Shown here piece after piece: positions 19,891-32,248 of a stretch of DNA of 64,000 nt. The notes beneath the pieces were generated by a model. That model saw only the letters and a list, made by a program, of their open reading frames with translations. It had not been told where the DNA came from and ran no database searches. The first letter of the stretch is position 1. Each line of letters begins with the position of its first letter. The translations under genes were made by a program, and so were the position numbers. Source of the stretch: Pleurodeles waltl (lineage: Eukaryota; Chordata; Amphibia; Caudata; Salamandridae); the NCBI RefSeq assembly GCF_031143425.1, contig NC_090447.1, forward strand, positions 851,843,760-851,907,759, written 5' to 3'.

Positions 19891-22123
19891 TGTTTGCGTC
19901 ACTGGATTCCACCAACAAGCCTTAGTTCAAGCAAGTACATGGTTTGTATCAAAGAGGAGCTGTCTGGACCCAGGAGGGACCTGGGGGTCTCAACTCAGAC
20001 TGAGGAGACAGAGTCCAAGCAGCACCCATGGGAGTCCCAGAACATGGGGACAAAGCAGATTCAAATTACGGTCATCGCAGCACTACACTGGAAGTTCCTA
20101 CGCTGCCGGAGAACAACTCTGGGAGATCTGCATCACAGGATGGAGTGCTGGGGACCTGGGCTATGCTGTTGCACAAAGAACTTTTGGAAGAAGTGCACAG
20201 AAGCCCAAGGAGCTTCAGAAGACGCAGTGCACAGGGGTACTGTAGCTGCACGGGGAGGCAAGCTCTTACCTCCACCAACTTTGGACAGCTGAACCTTTGG
20301 ACAGTCTGGGTCACTTCGGTCCACCACCTGTGTTCCAGGGAGCATGCTCGTCATCAGGAGAGGAGTCCCAGAGTACCGGTTGTTGTTGCAGAAGGGTGCC
20401 TGCAGAAGCAGGAAAGTGACTCCGTCATTCCACAGGAGATTCCTTTGGTTCTTCTGGTGCAGGGTGAACACAGGCAGTCCTCAGAGCGTTCACACCTTGG
20501 AAACTGTTACAAATGCTGGCGGGAGCTGAATTTGCAGGTCACAGGAGTCGTCCTGAATACTTTGTTGCAGTTACAGCAGTTCCTGGAGCAGTCTGCAGTT
20601 GATCAGACGGTCAGAAGCTGAAGCAGAGGATGCTGAGGTGTCCTGGAGGAATCTTGCAAACCAAATCTGAGAAAACACCCAGAGGAGAGTCCCTAAATAG
20701 CCCTGAGAGGGGGATTGGCTACCTACCCAGGTATGCACCTATTAGGAGGGGTCTCTGACGTCACATTCTGGCACTGGCCACTCAGAGGTCTCCAGAGGGT
20801 CCCCACACCATGGAATCCAAGATGGCTAACGCCAAGGACACTCTGGAGGAGCTCAGGGCACCAATCCTGGGTTAGTGATGGACAGGGGAGTAGTCACTCC
20901 CCTTTCCTTTGTCCAGTTTCATGCCAGACAAAGGACTGGAGCTCCCTGGACTGGTGTAGACTGAATTATGCAAGGAGGGCACCGTTTGTGCCCTTCAAAG
21001 CATTTCCAGAGGCTCTGGGAGGCTACCCCTCCCATGTCTGTAACACCTATTTCCAATGGGAGAGGATGTTACACCCTTCTCCTAAAGGAATGCATTGTTC
21101 TGCCTCCCTTGGATTGAACTGCTCAATCTCCAGGAGGGCAGAAACCTGTCTGTGAGGTGGCAGCAACTGGGGATGCAGTGGAAACCTCAGAGAGCTGGTT
21201 TGGCAGTACTCGAGGTCCATGGTGGAGCCCCCTGGGTGTATGGGATTGGACCCCCAATAGCAGATTTGGATTGGGGGACAATTCTATGATCTTAGACACC
21301 TCACATGGCCTTATTCGGAGTTACCATTGAGAGGCTACACATATGTATTGATGCTTATAATGGTGTACCCGCACTCACAAAGTCTGGGGAATTGGCCCTA
21401 TGATCTTAGACACCTCACATGGCCATATTCGGAGTTACCATTGTGAGGCTACACATATGTATTGATGCTTATGATGGTGTCCACGCACTCACGAAGTCTG
21501 GGGAATTGGCCCTGGACAATGTGGGGGCACATTTGTTAGCAAGGGTGCCCTCACACACAGTAACTTTGCACCTAGCCTTCAGTAAATGAAGGTTAGACTT
21601 ATAGGTGACTTATAAGTTACCTGGTGCAGTGAAATGGCTGTGAAATAGAACTTACACTATTTCACTCAGGCTCCAATGGCAGTCCTGAAGAAGTGTTTGT
21701 ATGAGCTCCTTATGAGTTGCAAAATAAATGCTGCAGCCCATAAGGATCTCCTGGAACCCGAATGCCCTGGGTACCTAGGTACCATAAACTAGGGGCTTAT
21801 AGGGGGGGACAAGTGTGTCAATCAGAATTGTAATATGGAGTCACTAAAGTGTAGTGACTAATTTGGTAAGTAGAGAGAGCATCAGCACTGGAGTTCTGGT
21901 TAGCAGAACTTCAGTGACACAGTCAAGCATACTGACAACACACATCGGCCACAAACTAGCAGGATACCAGTGAGACAGGCAAAACACACTGACAAATAGG
22001 TTTTAAACAATGAGCACTGGGGTTCTGGATAGCAGGATCCCAGAGAGACAGTAAAAACACACTGCACTCACAAACAGGCCAAAAATGGGGGTAACCATGC
22101 TAGAAAGAGACTACTTTCTCACA
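19890..22123 (-). repeat. LTR in minus orientation, starting TGTGAGAAAG
   Basis: Its 5' end (TGTGAGAAAGTAG on the minus strand) is at 22123. U3 follows, with a TATA-like CTATTTAGGG at 20700-20691, then R-like sequence down to about 19900. A roughly 130-base segment (near 21265-21385) is directly duplicated next to itself at 21387-21510. The open frames at 19795-20621 and 20715-21155 are on the antisense strand of this LTR and are not genes. Confidence 0.65.
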
Positions 22124-22459
22124 GTAGATTTGGGCAGTAGCAACCTGAATAGTTTGGACTTATGACAGCAAGTGTGCTTTATCCTGCATTTTTCAAAGCT
22201 TTGCCTCAATCAACTTTCAAGACAAATGTATAATATTATTGTGTGCACCTTTTGGAAACACCTTATCCTTATAGCCCACTGCCTGAGGTCTTTGGTGACA
22301 CGTTGCACTCAGCATCCCTGCCGCCCAAACCCACAGGGCATGACCTTCATTCATGCTGAATACATTTTTTGCCTGTAAAGTACAATCTTCACACTGAATC
22401 TTGTTCACCTTTCAAAGGGCCACTGGGAAAGGGCATCCACACCAAGACTAACAAACATT
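22124..22459. other. Flank between LTR and MITE; no gene
   Basis: The first 24 bases (22124-22147) are an inverted copy of 23735-23758. The remainder shows nothing recognisable. Confidence 0.5.
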
Positions 22460-23015
22460 GGCGCTCATTCTGACCGCGGCGGGCGGTGGTCGCCGCCCGC
22501 CATGCGGTCACCGCCAAATGGCCGCTCCGCGGTCAGGAGACCCCGGATGCCATTCTGGATTTCCCGCTGGGCCGGCGGGCAACCGCCAAAAGGGCGCCCG
22601 CCGGCCCAGCGGGAAAGACCCTGCAACAAGGAAGCCGGCTCCGAATGGAGCCGGCAGAGTTGCAGGGGTGCGACGGGTGCAGTGGCACCCGTCGCGATTT
22701 TCACTGTCTGCAAAGCCCATGCCAGTGGCATGGGCAGTGCAGGGGCCCCCAGGGGCCCCACGACACCCGTTCCCGCCATCCTGTTCCTGGCGGTAAGAAC
22801 CGCCAGAAACAGGGTGGCGGGAAGGGGGTCGGAATCCCCATGGCGACGCTGCAAGCAGCGCCGCCATGGAGGATTCCCTGGGCCAGGGGAAAACCGGCGG
22901 GAAACCGGCGGTTCCCCTTTTCTGACCGCGGCTTTACCGCCACGGTCAGAATGGCCCTGGAAGCACCACCAGCCTGTTGGCGGTGCTTCCGTGGTCCCCG
23001 GCCGGAATGACCCCC
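22460..23015 (-). mobile_element. GC-rich multi-hairpin MITE, copy 2
   Basis: This 556-bp element is the reverse-orientation relative of 13541-14169. It is flanked by ATT on both sides (22457-22459, 23016-23018). It shares the terminal TCATTCTGAC motif and internal palindromes, for example those around the GCATGGGCA, CCCGCTGGGC and CCATGGCG cores. No coding capacity is credible, although its high GC content leaves long open frames on both strands. Confidence 0.85.
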
Positions 23016-23018
23016 ATT

Positions 23019-23600
23019 CTGTCTGTCATAAAAGTGATGCAAAGCTGCGCAAAATGTTTTTTTTTAAATTTATTTTCCAGAGTAAATCTTTTGGGGGTGG
23101 AAAACTGTCTTAAAGCAACAAAAAGCAGCACAAAGGCCTGCTTTGCGTTACTCTGCATCAAGGGGACAGTCCATGGTTGGTACATGGGGGTTTCCATGCA
23201 ACCACCTCTGGTTTTTGACTCAAAACCGTGTCTACTAACAATAGCTGACAGGGTTTGCCCCAAATAGTGACGCCACTTGAAAGTAAGCATTAAAAAGGAG
23301 AAATGCTTTTATTTCTCCTTGCTTTTCCCACTTTGAATGTCCAACATGGTATGAGTTTTAAAGTTTGACTAGGGTAGTATTTCCTTTTAGAAAGTTACCC
23401 TTTCATTACAAAACAGTGCAAAGGTGTCAGCATGAGTTTAGCATATATCATGCTAAGGTGTGTGCTTGGTGTTTGGCAGCCTAATTGTGCACCAGCGCTA
23501 GAGATAGAGAGATTAAGGCCATCTGTAGATATGGTGCTTTGCAATGCAGCAGTTTTGGGTGTTGCACTGCATTGGGTGATAGTTTTATTAATCTGGACAC
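23019..23600 (+). repeat. Diverged copy of the 42613/60484 MITE family
   Basis: The segment 'ttgcgttactctgcatca ... gtttccatgcaaccacct' corresponds in order to 42765-42845 and, inverted, to 60925-61010. Ends are not clear. The GC-rich MITE inserted immediately upstream may have split the copy. Confidence 0.45.
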
Positions 23601-23734
23601 CAGAATGCAGAATTTGCTCTGGATGCAGAGTGGTTCTCTACGTCAGGTCCTGTGACCAGGATCTCATGAGAAAATGGTCAACTGGAGGTAGCAGATGATG
23701 AAAACATTTAAAATCGACCTATATATTTATAGGC

Positions 23735-23758
23735 AGGTCGCTACTGCCCAAATCTACT
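23735..23758. repeat. 24-bp inverted copy of the flank at 22124-22147
   Basis: Both sites read, next to the LTR end, AATCTAC preceded by CTACTGCCC, with one base difference in the shared 24. The LTR end and the adjoining host-side sequence are therefore both repeated in inverted orientation. Confidence 0.75.
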
Positions 23759-23880
23759 GTGAGAAAGTAGTCTCTTTCTACCATGGTTACCCCCATTTTT
23801 GGCCCATTTGTGGCCCATTTTGGCCAGTTTGTGAGTGCCAGTTTCACTGTCTCACTGGGATCCTGCTAGCCAGGATATAG
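23759..23880 (+). repeat. Truncated LTR starting TGTGAGAAAG
   Basis: About 120 bases of the same LTR 5' end as at 22123, in plus orientation. It breaks off at CAGGATATAG, where an ATAG/ATAT microsatellite (23876-23900) starts. Confidence 0.75.
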
Positions 23881-23900
23881 ATATATAGATATATATATAG
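23876..23900. repeat. ATAGATAT microsatellite
   Basis: Short run of atagatat/atatatat units at the truncated LTR end. Confidence 0.8.
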
Positions 23901-24313
23901 TCCCTCTCAATAGCAGTCAGTGGAACACAACCACATGCCAGAAGCTTCTTATTCTCAGCGAAAGCTTGTCAAATGTTCAGGTGCCACAATCTTCCCCTCA
24001 AGGAAGTGCAGGACTGCCTTGAAGTAGAGGTATTAATCATATACCCACCATTAGCTCCATTATTCTTCAAAATCATGCTTCACTTGAAAACAAGGTTATG
24101 TTACTGGAATATGTGCAATCTACAACATGGAGCATTTAGGATTCTGGGCCTGAAAGGTTTGTGATTAATAGAATGTCAAGGAAAGCTTGAAGCAAACAGA
24201 AGACAATATTTATATTTAACTAATAGGGGATACATTTGGGATTACATATATGGTTGTTAGCATTTTTCTTCATAGGTGCTTATGAACACAATGCAAAGAG
24301 ATTTTAATCAGGT
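23901..24313. other. No recognisable feature
   Basis: AT-leaning unique-looking DNA with no coding or repeat signal visible. Confidence 0.4.
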
Positions 24314-25033
24314 TTTTGTGTGAAAGTACACCTTTTGGACATGGTCACCCCCCAACTTTTGCTCACTGGTACTGAGGTTTTTCGAATGAGGTGCACTGGG
24401 TCCCTTCTAAACAGGTCCCCTGTTTCGGTGCTCTTTCCCTAAAATAGGTATAATGTGTACAATTGGTACACACTCTAATACCTCTGTAGGTCACCTATTA
24501 CCCCTGGTACTTAGAGCCTTGGTACTGGAGAGGGTCCCTAAAAGCTGCAGCAAATATTGTGCCACCCTCAGGGACCCCCCGATAAAATGTTACACACAGC
24601 TGCCATTGCAGTCTACATGTCCTGGAGCAAGCCAGGTGAAAACACGACATGGCACACCCATTGTGTACCATACCACACTCACTGCATCTAAATTAATTTA
24701 CGTATTTAAGTCACCCCCACAGCAGGCTTTAGAGCCCTAAAACAGGGTGCAGTGCATTTGAAGTGATCACATATCTGCATAAGCAGGTATGCCTCTGTGA
24801 TGTCTAATTCGATTGCTGGATTTTGCAAGTGACCAGGGAAGCCATCTTAAGATATGTACTGGATACAAGTCTTTATGAGTTCCCCAATGACATAATGGCT
24901 TCACTGAAACCTATGGTGTTTGGTATCAAACACCTCATCTTAATAAGTCCAGGCTGGTGGCAGCCTTGGAATTATTATAGCATGCACCCAGAGGGCAAGT
25001 TAGAGGTGCTCCCTGGAACCTTCTGGTCCCTTA

Positions 25034-25954
25034 GGCCCATATTTATACTTTTTGACGCAAAACTGCGCCAACGCAGTTTTGCGTCAAAAAAATTAGCGCC
25101 GGCTAACGCCATTCTGAAGCGCCATACGGGCGCCGTATTTATTGAATGACGTTAGCCGGCGTTAGCTGCCGGCGCCGTCTGGTGTGCGTTAAAAAAAATG
25201 ATGTACACCAGGCAGCGCCGGCGTAGGGGGATATGGGGCTTGGGCGTCAAGAAATGGGGCAAGTCAGGTTGAGGCAATTTTTTCACCTCAACACGATTTG
25301 CGCCATTTTTTACGACTCCCAACCCCCATAGAAATGACTCCTGTCTTAGCAAAGACAGGAGTCATGCCCCCTTGCCCAATGGCCATGCCCAGGGGACTTC
25401 TGTCCCCTGGGCATGGTCATTGGCATAGTGGCATGTAGGGGGGCACAAATCAGGCCCCCCTATGCCACAATTTTTTTTAAAAAAAATACTTACCTGAACT
25501 TACCTTAATGTCCCTGGGATGGGTCCCTCCAGCCTTGGGTGTCCTCCTGGGGTGGGCAAGGGTGACAGGGGGTGTCCCTGGGGGCATGGGAGGGCACATC
25601 TGGGCTCCTTCAGAGCCCACAGGTCCCTTAACGCCTGCCTTTTGCAGGCGCTAAAAAACGGCGCAAAAGCGGCCGTACGTCATTTTTTTTGACCCGCCTA
25701 CTCCCGGGCGTGATTTGTGCCCGGGAGTATAAATCCGCCACACCTGCCTCGGAGTCGATTTTTTAGACGGGAACGCCTACCTTGCATATAATTAACGCAA
25801 AGTAGGTGTCCACGCTAAAAAATGACGCTAACTCCATGGACTTTGGGGCTAGACGCGTCTAATGCCAAAGTATAAATATGGAGTTAGTTTTGCGTCGAAA
25901 TTGCGTCAAAAAAAACGACGCAATTTCGGCACAAACGGAGTATAAATATGCCCC
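25034..25954 (+). mobile_element. 921-bp palindromic MITE (GGCCCATATTTATAC ends), TTA flanks
   Basis: The termini GGCCCATATTTATAC and complementary GTATAAATATGCCCC lie between perfect TTA target duplications (25031-25033, 25955-25957). The interior has successive hairpins built from AACTGCGCCAACGCAGTTTT, GGCTAACG/CGTTAGCC and CCCGGGAG-type arms. No transposase. It is the inverted relative of 26836-27709 and sits in the solo LTR. Confidence 0.85.
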
Positions 25955-26835
25955 TTAGTGTGCTGGCTAACTGGTAAGGACCAGCCTGCCACCACAGACA
26001 TGTTTCGGATCCCCTGAAGGTGAGAGCCTGTGCTCTCAGAGATCAGAAACAATGCCTGCTCCGGAGGAAGGTGTTATCACCTGCTCCAGCAGGATTTGCT
26101 AGTGAATCTGCATATCAAGGACAGGGGCTCCAAAGAGCCTGCTGCCTTTGGTATGCGACCCTGGCTTCCCCAGACCATGGAATCCGAAGACCAGTCGCTG
26201 AGGGACATCAGCATGGTAGAGGACATCTTCCATAGCCATCCATCTGCACTGTTTTGTCCCTCTTCTTGCAGGTCCCCCAAAGAACAGTGGGTGTCTTGAT
26301 GCAGGAGCGTTGACGACAAAGACCAACTGCACCCAAGCTTCCTGGCCTGGGTCCACAACATCCAAAGGTATTATCTTGCTCCCAGGACCACCATGGATGA
26401 GTATTCTCTTGCAGCTCCCAGACTTGTCCCCAAGCCCCCATCTTGCACTCTCTTTCGAGGTGGCCCCCTTCATCTCCAACTGTGAGGTGCGCAAGATACC
26501 CGACTTGACTAGCACCACTGCACCTGGATGCCCCAGGTCAGGTAAAACAGCATTGCTAGTCTTGCTTGTGACTTTGCACACCTAGCAACTTACAATCTTC
26601 AGGGTACCCTTGAGACCTGTTTGCAAGTATCCATTTGCAGTAAAAGTACTTCGGAACCTTTACTGCGCAAAAGAGCGTTTGAGTAAAAAATTTACTTACT
26701 TGTTAAAACAATATAGATTGAAACAGTATATATCTTCTTGAAAGTATTCTGGTGTTTAAACATAATTTAAACAAAATAACTATTTTTCTAAACATTAGTC
26801 TCAAGTTCCTTCTGTGTGTCTCATTTACTGACTGA

Positions 26836-27709
26836 GGGGCATATTTATACTCTGTTTGCGCCGGATTTGCGTCGTTTTTTTTACGCAAATCCGACGCAAA
26901 ACTAACTCCATATTTATACTTTGGCGTTAGACCCGTCTAGCGCCAAAGATCTTGGAGTTTGCGTAATTTTTTAGCGTGGACACCTTCCTTGAGTTAATGA
27001 TATGCAAGGTAGGCGTTCCTGTCTAAATAATGACTCCGAGGCATGTGCGCCGTATTTACACTCCCGGGCAAAAATGACGCCCGGGAGTGGGCGGGTCAAA
27101 AAAAATGACGTCCAGCCGCTTTAGCGTAATTTTTTAACGCCTGGTCAGGGCAGGCGTTAAGGGACCTGTGGGCTCGGAAGGAGCCCAGAGGTGCCCTCCC
27201 ATGCCCCCAGGGACACGCCCTGCCACCCTTGCCCACCACAGGAGGACGCCCAAGGATGGAGGGACTCATCCCAGGGAACTTAAGGTAAGTTCAGGTAAGT
27301 ATTTTTTTTGTTTTTTTTGGGTGGCATAGGGGGGCCTGATTTGTGCCCCCCTACATGCCACTATGCCCAATGACCATGCACAGAAGTCCCCTGGGCATGG
27401 CCATTGGGCAAGGGGTCATTTAAATGGGGGTTGGGAGTTAAAAAAAATGGCGCTAATCGAGTTGAGGCGAAAATTTTGCCTCAGCCTGACTTGCCCCATT
27501 TTTTGGCGCCCAAGCTCCATTTTCCCCTACGCCGGCGCTGCCTGGTGTAAGTCATTTTTTTTTACGCACACCAGGCAGCTCCGCCGGCTAACTTCATTCC
27601 ATAAATAAGGCGCCCGCATGGCGCTTTGGAATGTCGTTAGCCGGCGTTAAATTTTTTGACACACAACTGCGTTGGCGCAGTTGTGCGCCAAAAAGTATAA
27701 ATACGGCCC
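26836..27709 (-). mobile_element. 874-bp palindromic MITE, TGA flanks
   Basis: This is the opposite orientation of the 25034 element with the same order of hairpins (GTTAGCCGGCG block near 27640, CTCCCGGGC block near 27060). Target duplications TGA lie at 26833-26835 and 27710-27712. It also sits in the solo LTR, so two copies of one family hit the same LTR. Confidence 0.85.
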
Positions 27710-27895
27710 TGAGTGTTCAACAAAGTCTCAGGACTACTCCCTGATAAGCCTAACTGCTCACTCACACTACGACAAAAGAGAGCTATTGGGACTATTATTT
27801 TTACCCCTGTAAACCAAAAAGGGTCACCTGCACTATCTACATAGTGTACCCGTACATTTGGTACACTGCATAGATAGCCAGGTTCCTATATTTTC

Positions 27896-28840
27896 TCAGC
27901 TCCTCCTTTTTTATAAACTTAACGAGGTACCTACATTCTCAACTTGCCAGAAATTCACAACCAGTTCCTGGAGCACTCTCAAGAACCTGCACTTTTGAAC
28001 ATACCTTGGAGTATTCATATATGTATGCATTTCTGCATACCAAAATGTAACAGGCCTATGGAGGGGTTTCCTCCCTGGCCCCTGATGACGGCTCAGAAGC
28101 TAAGAAGAGGCTACAGGGGGGTTTCTGCCAACGGGGGGATTCTGCAAGGCCAACAGCATGATTAACCAATTCCCCCAGCCTAGTCCTTGGAACACAATCG
28201 AGGTTGAAGTTTACACTCCTTCATGCACTTTAAACCTCTGAAGCATAGGATTGGTAGTGCCTTGATAGAATTTGATGGTGTTTATATGTGAAAGTTGTGC
28301 AAGTGTCAAATGTGGGACGGTGGATTGGTTTGAAGAGTTTGATTAAGGATAAACTGAGTGAGGAACGTTTTGAAGGTCTGTCACTGGAAGGATGGATTGC
28401 ACCTCTCTTGTTACTCTTTCATATATAACTCATTGACAATAAAATGCTTCTCGGAGTTCAATGGCATCATACGCTGTATGTAGCAACTGGATGTTAACAC
28501 TATGTCCTGGTCAGCATTTGTTACCCAAGGAGTGAAAAAGGGAATTGGACCACACATGATTATGTGTTCCCTGCCACTAGTTCATGCCATGGGCCAAAAA
28601 TGTTTAAACCATCTCAGGCCATGTTTGTTCTTATTTATGTATTCATTAATCCATTTATAGAACTCATGAGAGTCTGAAAGGGAGGGGGGCAGTGTGATTG
28701 TAGGAACTGAACACTGCACACACCTTTCAAACACATCTCTTAACATACATGGCCAGATAGCTAATATTAAGGTGAATGTGAACAAGCTACTAAGATCCAA
28801 AGTGGCCATGACTCGAGTCCTTGCAGTATCTGGGCATGGG
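27896..28840. other. No recognisable feature
   Basis: No gene or repeat family could be supported. The small open frames are unremarkable. Confidence 0.4.
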
Positions 28841-28849
28841 TAGGGGCCG

Positions 28850-29315
28850 TTGTTTGCCCTTGGGTTATGAAGGTACTTGGGTCTACCTTAGGGGTGACTT
28901 ATATGTATAAAAATGGAAGGTTTGGGCCTGACAAAAGAGTTATTTTGCCCGCTCAACATGGAGGTGTAATTTTGCATGCACAGGCTGTGGGAATGGCAGG
29001 CCTGAGCCATGGTTAAAGGGCTACTTAACTGGGTAGCACAATCAGTGGTGAAGGCATACTATTAGCAATTAATTTACAGGCCCTGGCTACATGTTGTACC
29101 AACTTACTAGGGACTTATGAGTAAATTAAATATGCCTATAAGGGGGATCTAATATTACCACGTTTTTAGGGAGATAGTGCAAGCACTTTAGCACTGGTTA
29201 GCAGTAGTAAAACATGCACAGAGTTCTAATACCAGTAAACATGAGGTTAGAAATGTGAAGGAGGCAGGCAAACAGTTGGGAGGAAGACCAACCTAAGGCT
29301 GTCAGGTCTAACACA
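28850..29315 (+). repeat. Interspersed repeat of unknown class
   Basis: The stretch from 'gggtgacttatatg' through 'catggttaaagggctacttaa' to 'aaggctgtcaggtctaacac' looks like a repeat I associate with newt genomic DNA. This is recall, not a search. No coding frame or clear ends were found. Confidence 0.35.
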
Positions 29316-29539
29316 CTCAATATTGACAACGCGTTTTTAAAAAATGTGACTTCCCTTTTCAAGATATATACAAGTGTTTCCTTGAAAAATGTCAGCTGAA
29401 GGGACATTATTCAACATAATTTATGGTGACAAACCAAATGAGGTGGATTTTCTCTAGTTATGCTGAACCACCATAACTTCCCCGCTGCATTGCTTGTGAT
29501 TATAAACATGACTTCATGGGTGAATTCGAAAATAACATC

Positions 29540-32230
29540 TGTAAGGAAATGGCTCCCTGTTGCATTTACACCCCACTTTTTGCCTGATACTAGATGCTGA
29601 CTTGACTGAGAAGTGTGCTGGGACCCTGCTAACCAGGCCCCAGCACCAGTGTTCTTTTACCTAAAATGTACCATTGTTCCCACAATTGGCACACCCCTGG
29701 CACACCCCTGGCACACAGATAAGACCCTTGTAAAATGTACCAGTGGTACCAAGGGCCCTGTGACCAGGGAAGGTCTCTAAGGGCTGCAGCATGTGTTGTG
29801 CCACCCTTAGGGACCCCTCGCCTAACACATGCACACTGCCACTGCAGATTGTGTGTCTTGGTGGAGAGAAAAATACAAAGTTGACATGGCATCCCCCTCA
29901 GGATGCCATGCCCACAAAATACTGCCTGTGGCATAGGTAAGTCACCCCTCTAGCAGGCCTTACAGCCCTAAGGCAGGGTGCACTATACCACAGGTGAGGG
30001 CATAGCTGCATGAGCAATATGCCCCTACAGTGTCTAAGTCTATTCTTAGACATTGTAAGTACAGTGTGGCCATATTAAGTATATGGTCTGGAAGTTTGTC
30101 AAAAACGAACTCCACAGCTCCATAATGGCTACACTGAATACTGGGAAGATTGGTATCAAACTTCTCAGAATAATAAACTGACACTGATGCCAGTGTTGGA
30201 TTTATTAAAAAATGCACACAGAGGGCATCTTAGAGATGCCCCCTGTATTTTACCCAATTGATCAGTGCAGGACTGACTGGTCTGTGCCAGCCTGCTGCTG
30301 AGAGACGAGTTTCTGACCCCATGTGGTGAGTGCCTTTGTGCTCTCTGGGGACAGAAACAAAAGCCTGTTCTGGGTGGAGATGCTTCACACCTCCCCCTGC
30401 AGGAACTGTAACACCTCGCAGTGAGCCTCAAAGGCTCAGGCTTCGTGTTACAATGCCCCAGGGCACTCCAGCTAGTGGAGATGCCTGCCCCCTGGACACA
30501 GCCCCCACTTTTGGCGGCAAGTCCAGGGGAGATAATGAGAAAAACAAGGAGGAGTCACCCCCCAGTCAGGACAGCCCCTAAGGTGTCCTGAGCTGAGGTG
30601 ACTCTTACGTTTAGAAATCCTCCATCTTGTAGAAGGAGGATTCTCCCAATAGGAATCGGGATGTGCCCCCCTCCCCTCAGGGAGGAGGCACAAAAAGGGT
30701 GTAGCCACCCTCAAGGACAGTAGCCATTGGCTACTGCCCTCCCAGACCTAAACACACCCCTAAATTCAGTATTTAGGGGCACCCCAGAACCTAGGAAACT
30801 AGATTCCTGCAACCTAAGACGAAGAATTACTGCTGAGCTGAAAAACCTGCAGAGAAGACAGAGACACCAACTGCTTTGGCCCCAGCTCTACCGGCCTGTC
30901 TCCCCAATTCAAAAGAACTGCTCCAGCGACGCGTTCCACAGGGTCCAGCGACCTCTGAAGCCTCAGAGGACTACCCTGCATCTAAAAGGACCAAGAACTC
31001 CAGAGGACAGCGGCTCTGCTCCAAGAAAGAAGTATCTTTGCAACAAAGAAGCAACTTTGAAAGAACACACGTTTCCCGCCAGAAGTGTGAGACCTTGCAC
31101 TCTGCACCCGACGCCCCCGACTCGACTTGTGGAGAACTTACGCTACAGGGAGGACTCCCCAGCGACTGCGAGCCCGTGAGTAGCCAGAGTTGGCCCCCTC
31201 GAGCCCCCACAGCGATGCCTGCAGAGGGAATTCAGAGGCTCCCCCTGACCGCGACTGCCTGCTTCAAAGAACCCGACGCCTGGTAAGGACACTGAACCCG
31301 CAGCCCCCAGGACCTGAAGGATCCGACCTCCAGTGCAGGAGCGACCCCTAGGTGGCCCTCTCCCTTGCCCAGGTGGTGGCTACCCCGAGGAGCCCCCCCT
31401 TGCCTGCCTGCATCGCTGAAGAGACCCCTAGGTCTCCCATTGAACTACATTGCAAACCAGCGCCTGTTTGCGCACTCCACCTGGCTGCCCCCGTGCCACT
31501 GAGGGTGTACTTTTTGTGCTGACTCGTGTCCCCCCCCGGTGCCCTACAAAACCCCCCTGGTCTGCCCTCCGAAGATGCAGGTACTTACCTGCTGGCAGAC
31601 TGGAACCGGGGCACCCCCTTCTATATTGAAGCCTATGTGTTTTGGGCACCACTTTGAACTCTGCACCTGACCGGCCCTGAGCTGCTGGTGTGGTAACATT
31701 GGGGTTGCCCTGAACCCCCAACGTTGGGCTACCTTGGACCCAACTTTGAACCCTGTGGGAGGTTTACTTACCTGCAAAACTAACAAACACTTACCTCCCC
31801 CAGGAACTGTTGAAAATTGCACTATGTCCAGTTTTAAAATAGCTTATTGCCATTTGTGTGAAAACTGTATATGCTATTTTGCTAATTCACAGTTCCTAAA
31901 GTTCCTAAGTGAAATACCTTTCATTTAAAGTATTGTTTGTAAATCTTGAACCTGTGGTTCTTAAAATAAACTAAGAAAAGATAATTTTCTATATAAAAAC
32001 CTATTGGCCTGGAATTGTCTTTGAGGGTGTGTTCCTCATTTATTGCTTGTGTGTGTACAACATATGCTTAACACTACCCTCTGATAAGCCTACTGCTCAA
32101 CCACACTACCACAAAATAGAGCATTAGAATTATCTCTTTTTGCCACTATCTTACCTCTAAGGGGAACCCTTGGACTCTGTGCATGCTATTTCTTACTTTG
32201 AAATAGTACATACAGAGCCAACTTCCTACA
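29540..32230 (+). repeat. 5' LTR (2691 bp)
   Basis: It starts TGTAAGGAAATGG and ends CTTCCTACA. The promoter candidate is an ATTGG (inverted CCAAT) at 30726-30730 followed by a TATA-like AGTATTTAG at 30768-30776, and the poly(A) signal AATAAA is at 31965-31970. That would make U3 about 1.25 kb and R about 1.2 kb. A 150-codon open frame (30727-31179) starts with TTG and differs from its 3' LTR twin mostly at coding-changing sites, so it is not taken as a gene. Confidence 0.88.
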
Positions 32231-32231
32231 T

Positions 32232-32248
32232 TGGTGGATCAGCGGTGG
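32232..32248 (+). promoter_or_regulatory. Primer-binding site
   Basis: TGGTGGATCAGCGGTGG begins two bases after the LTR end. It starts with TGG, as needed to pair with the CCA end of a tRNA. The tRNA was not identified. Confidence 0.5.

Larger units (their letters stand above)
24319..27890 (+). repeat. Old solo LTR split by two nested MITEs
   Basis: It starts TGTGAAAGTACACC at 24319 and ends GGTTCCTATA at 27890. The ends and several internal blocks match the 29540 LTR in order: 'gctgcagcaaatattgtgccaccctcaggga', 'ggcaggctt..agagccctaaaacagggtgcagtg', 'ggtatcaaac.cctc', 'ctgataagcctaactgctca'. TTTTG before and TTTTC after are a plausible 5-bp target duplication with one mutation. Two palindromic MITEs (25034-25954 and 26836-27709) sit inside; without them the LTR is about 1.8 kb. 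It is diverged, hence old. No internal element remains, which fits LTR-LTR recombination. Confidence 0.7.

Noticed and set aside
19795..21155. Frames of 165, 197 and 146 codons
   Set aside because: They are antisense to an LTR whose related copies at 17763-19314 do not keep the same frames.
22465..23113. Several long overlapping open frames (up to 203 codons) on both strands
   Set aside because: They lie in the GC-rich palindromic MITE, where stop codons are rare. No domain and no preference for one frame.
30727..31179. 150-codon open frame present in both LTRs (also 36264-36716)
   Set aside because: It starts with TTG, overlaps the TATA-like box, and most differences between the two LTR copies change the codon. 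It is open by chance.
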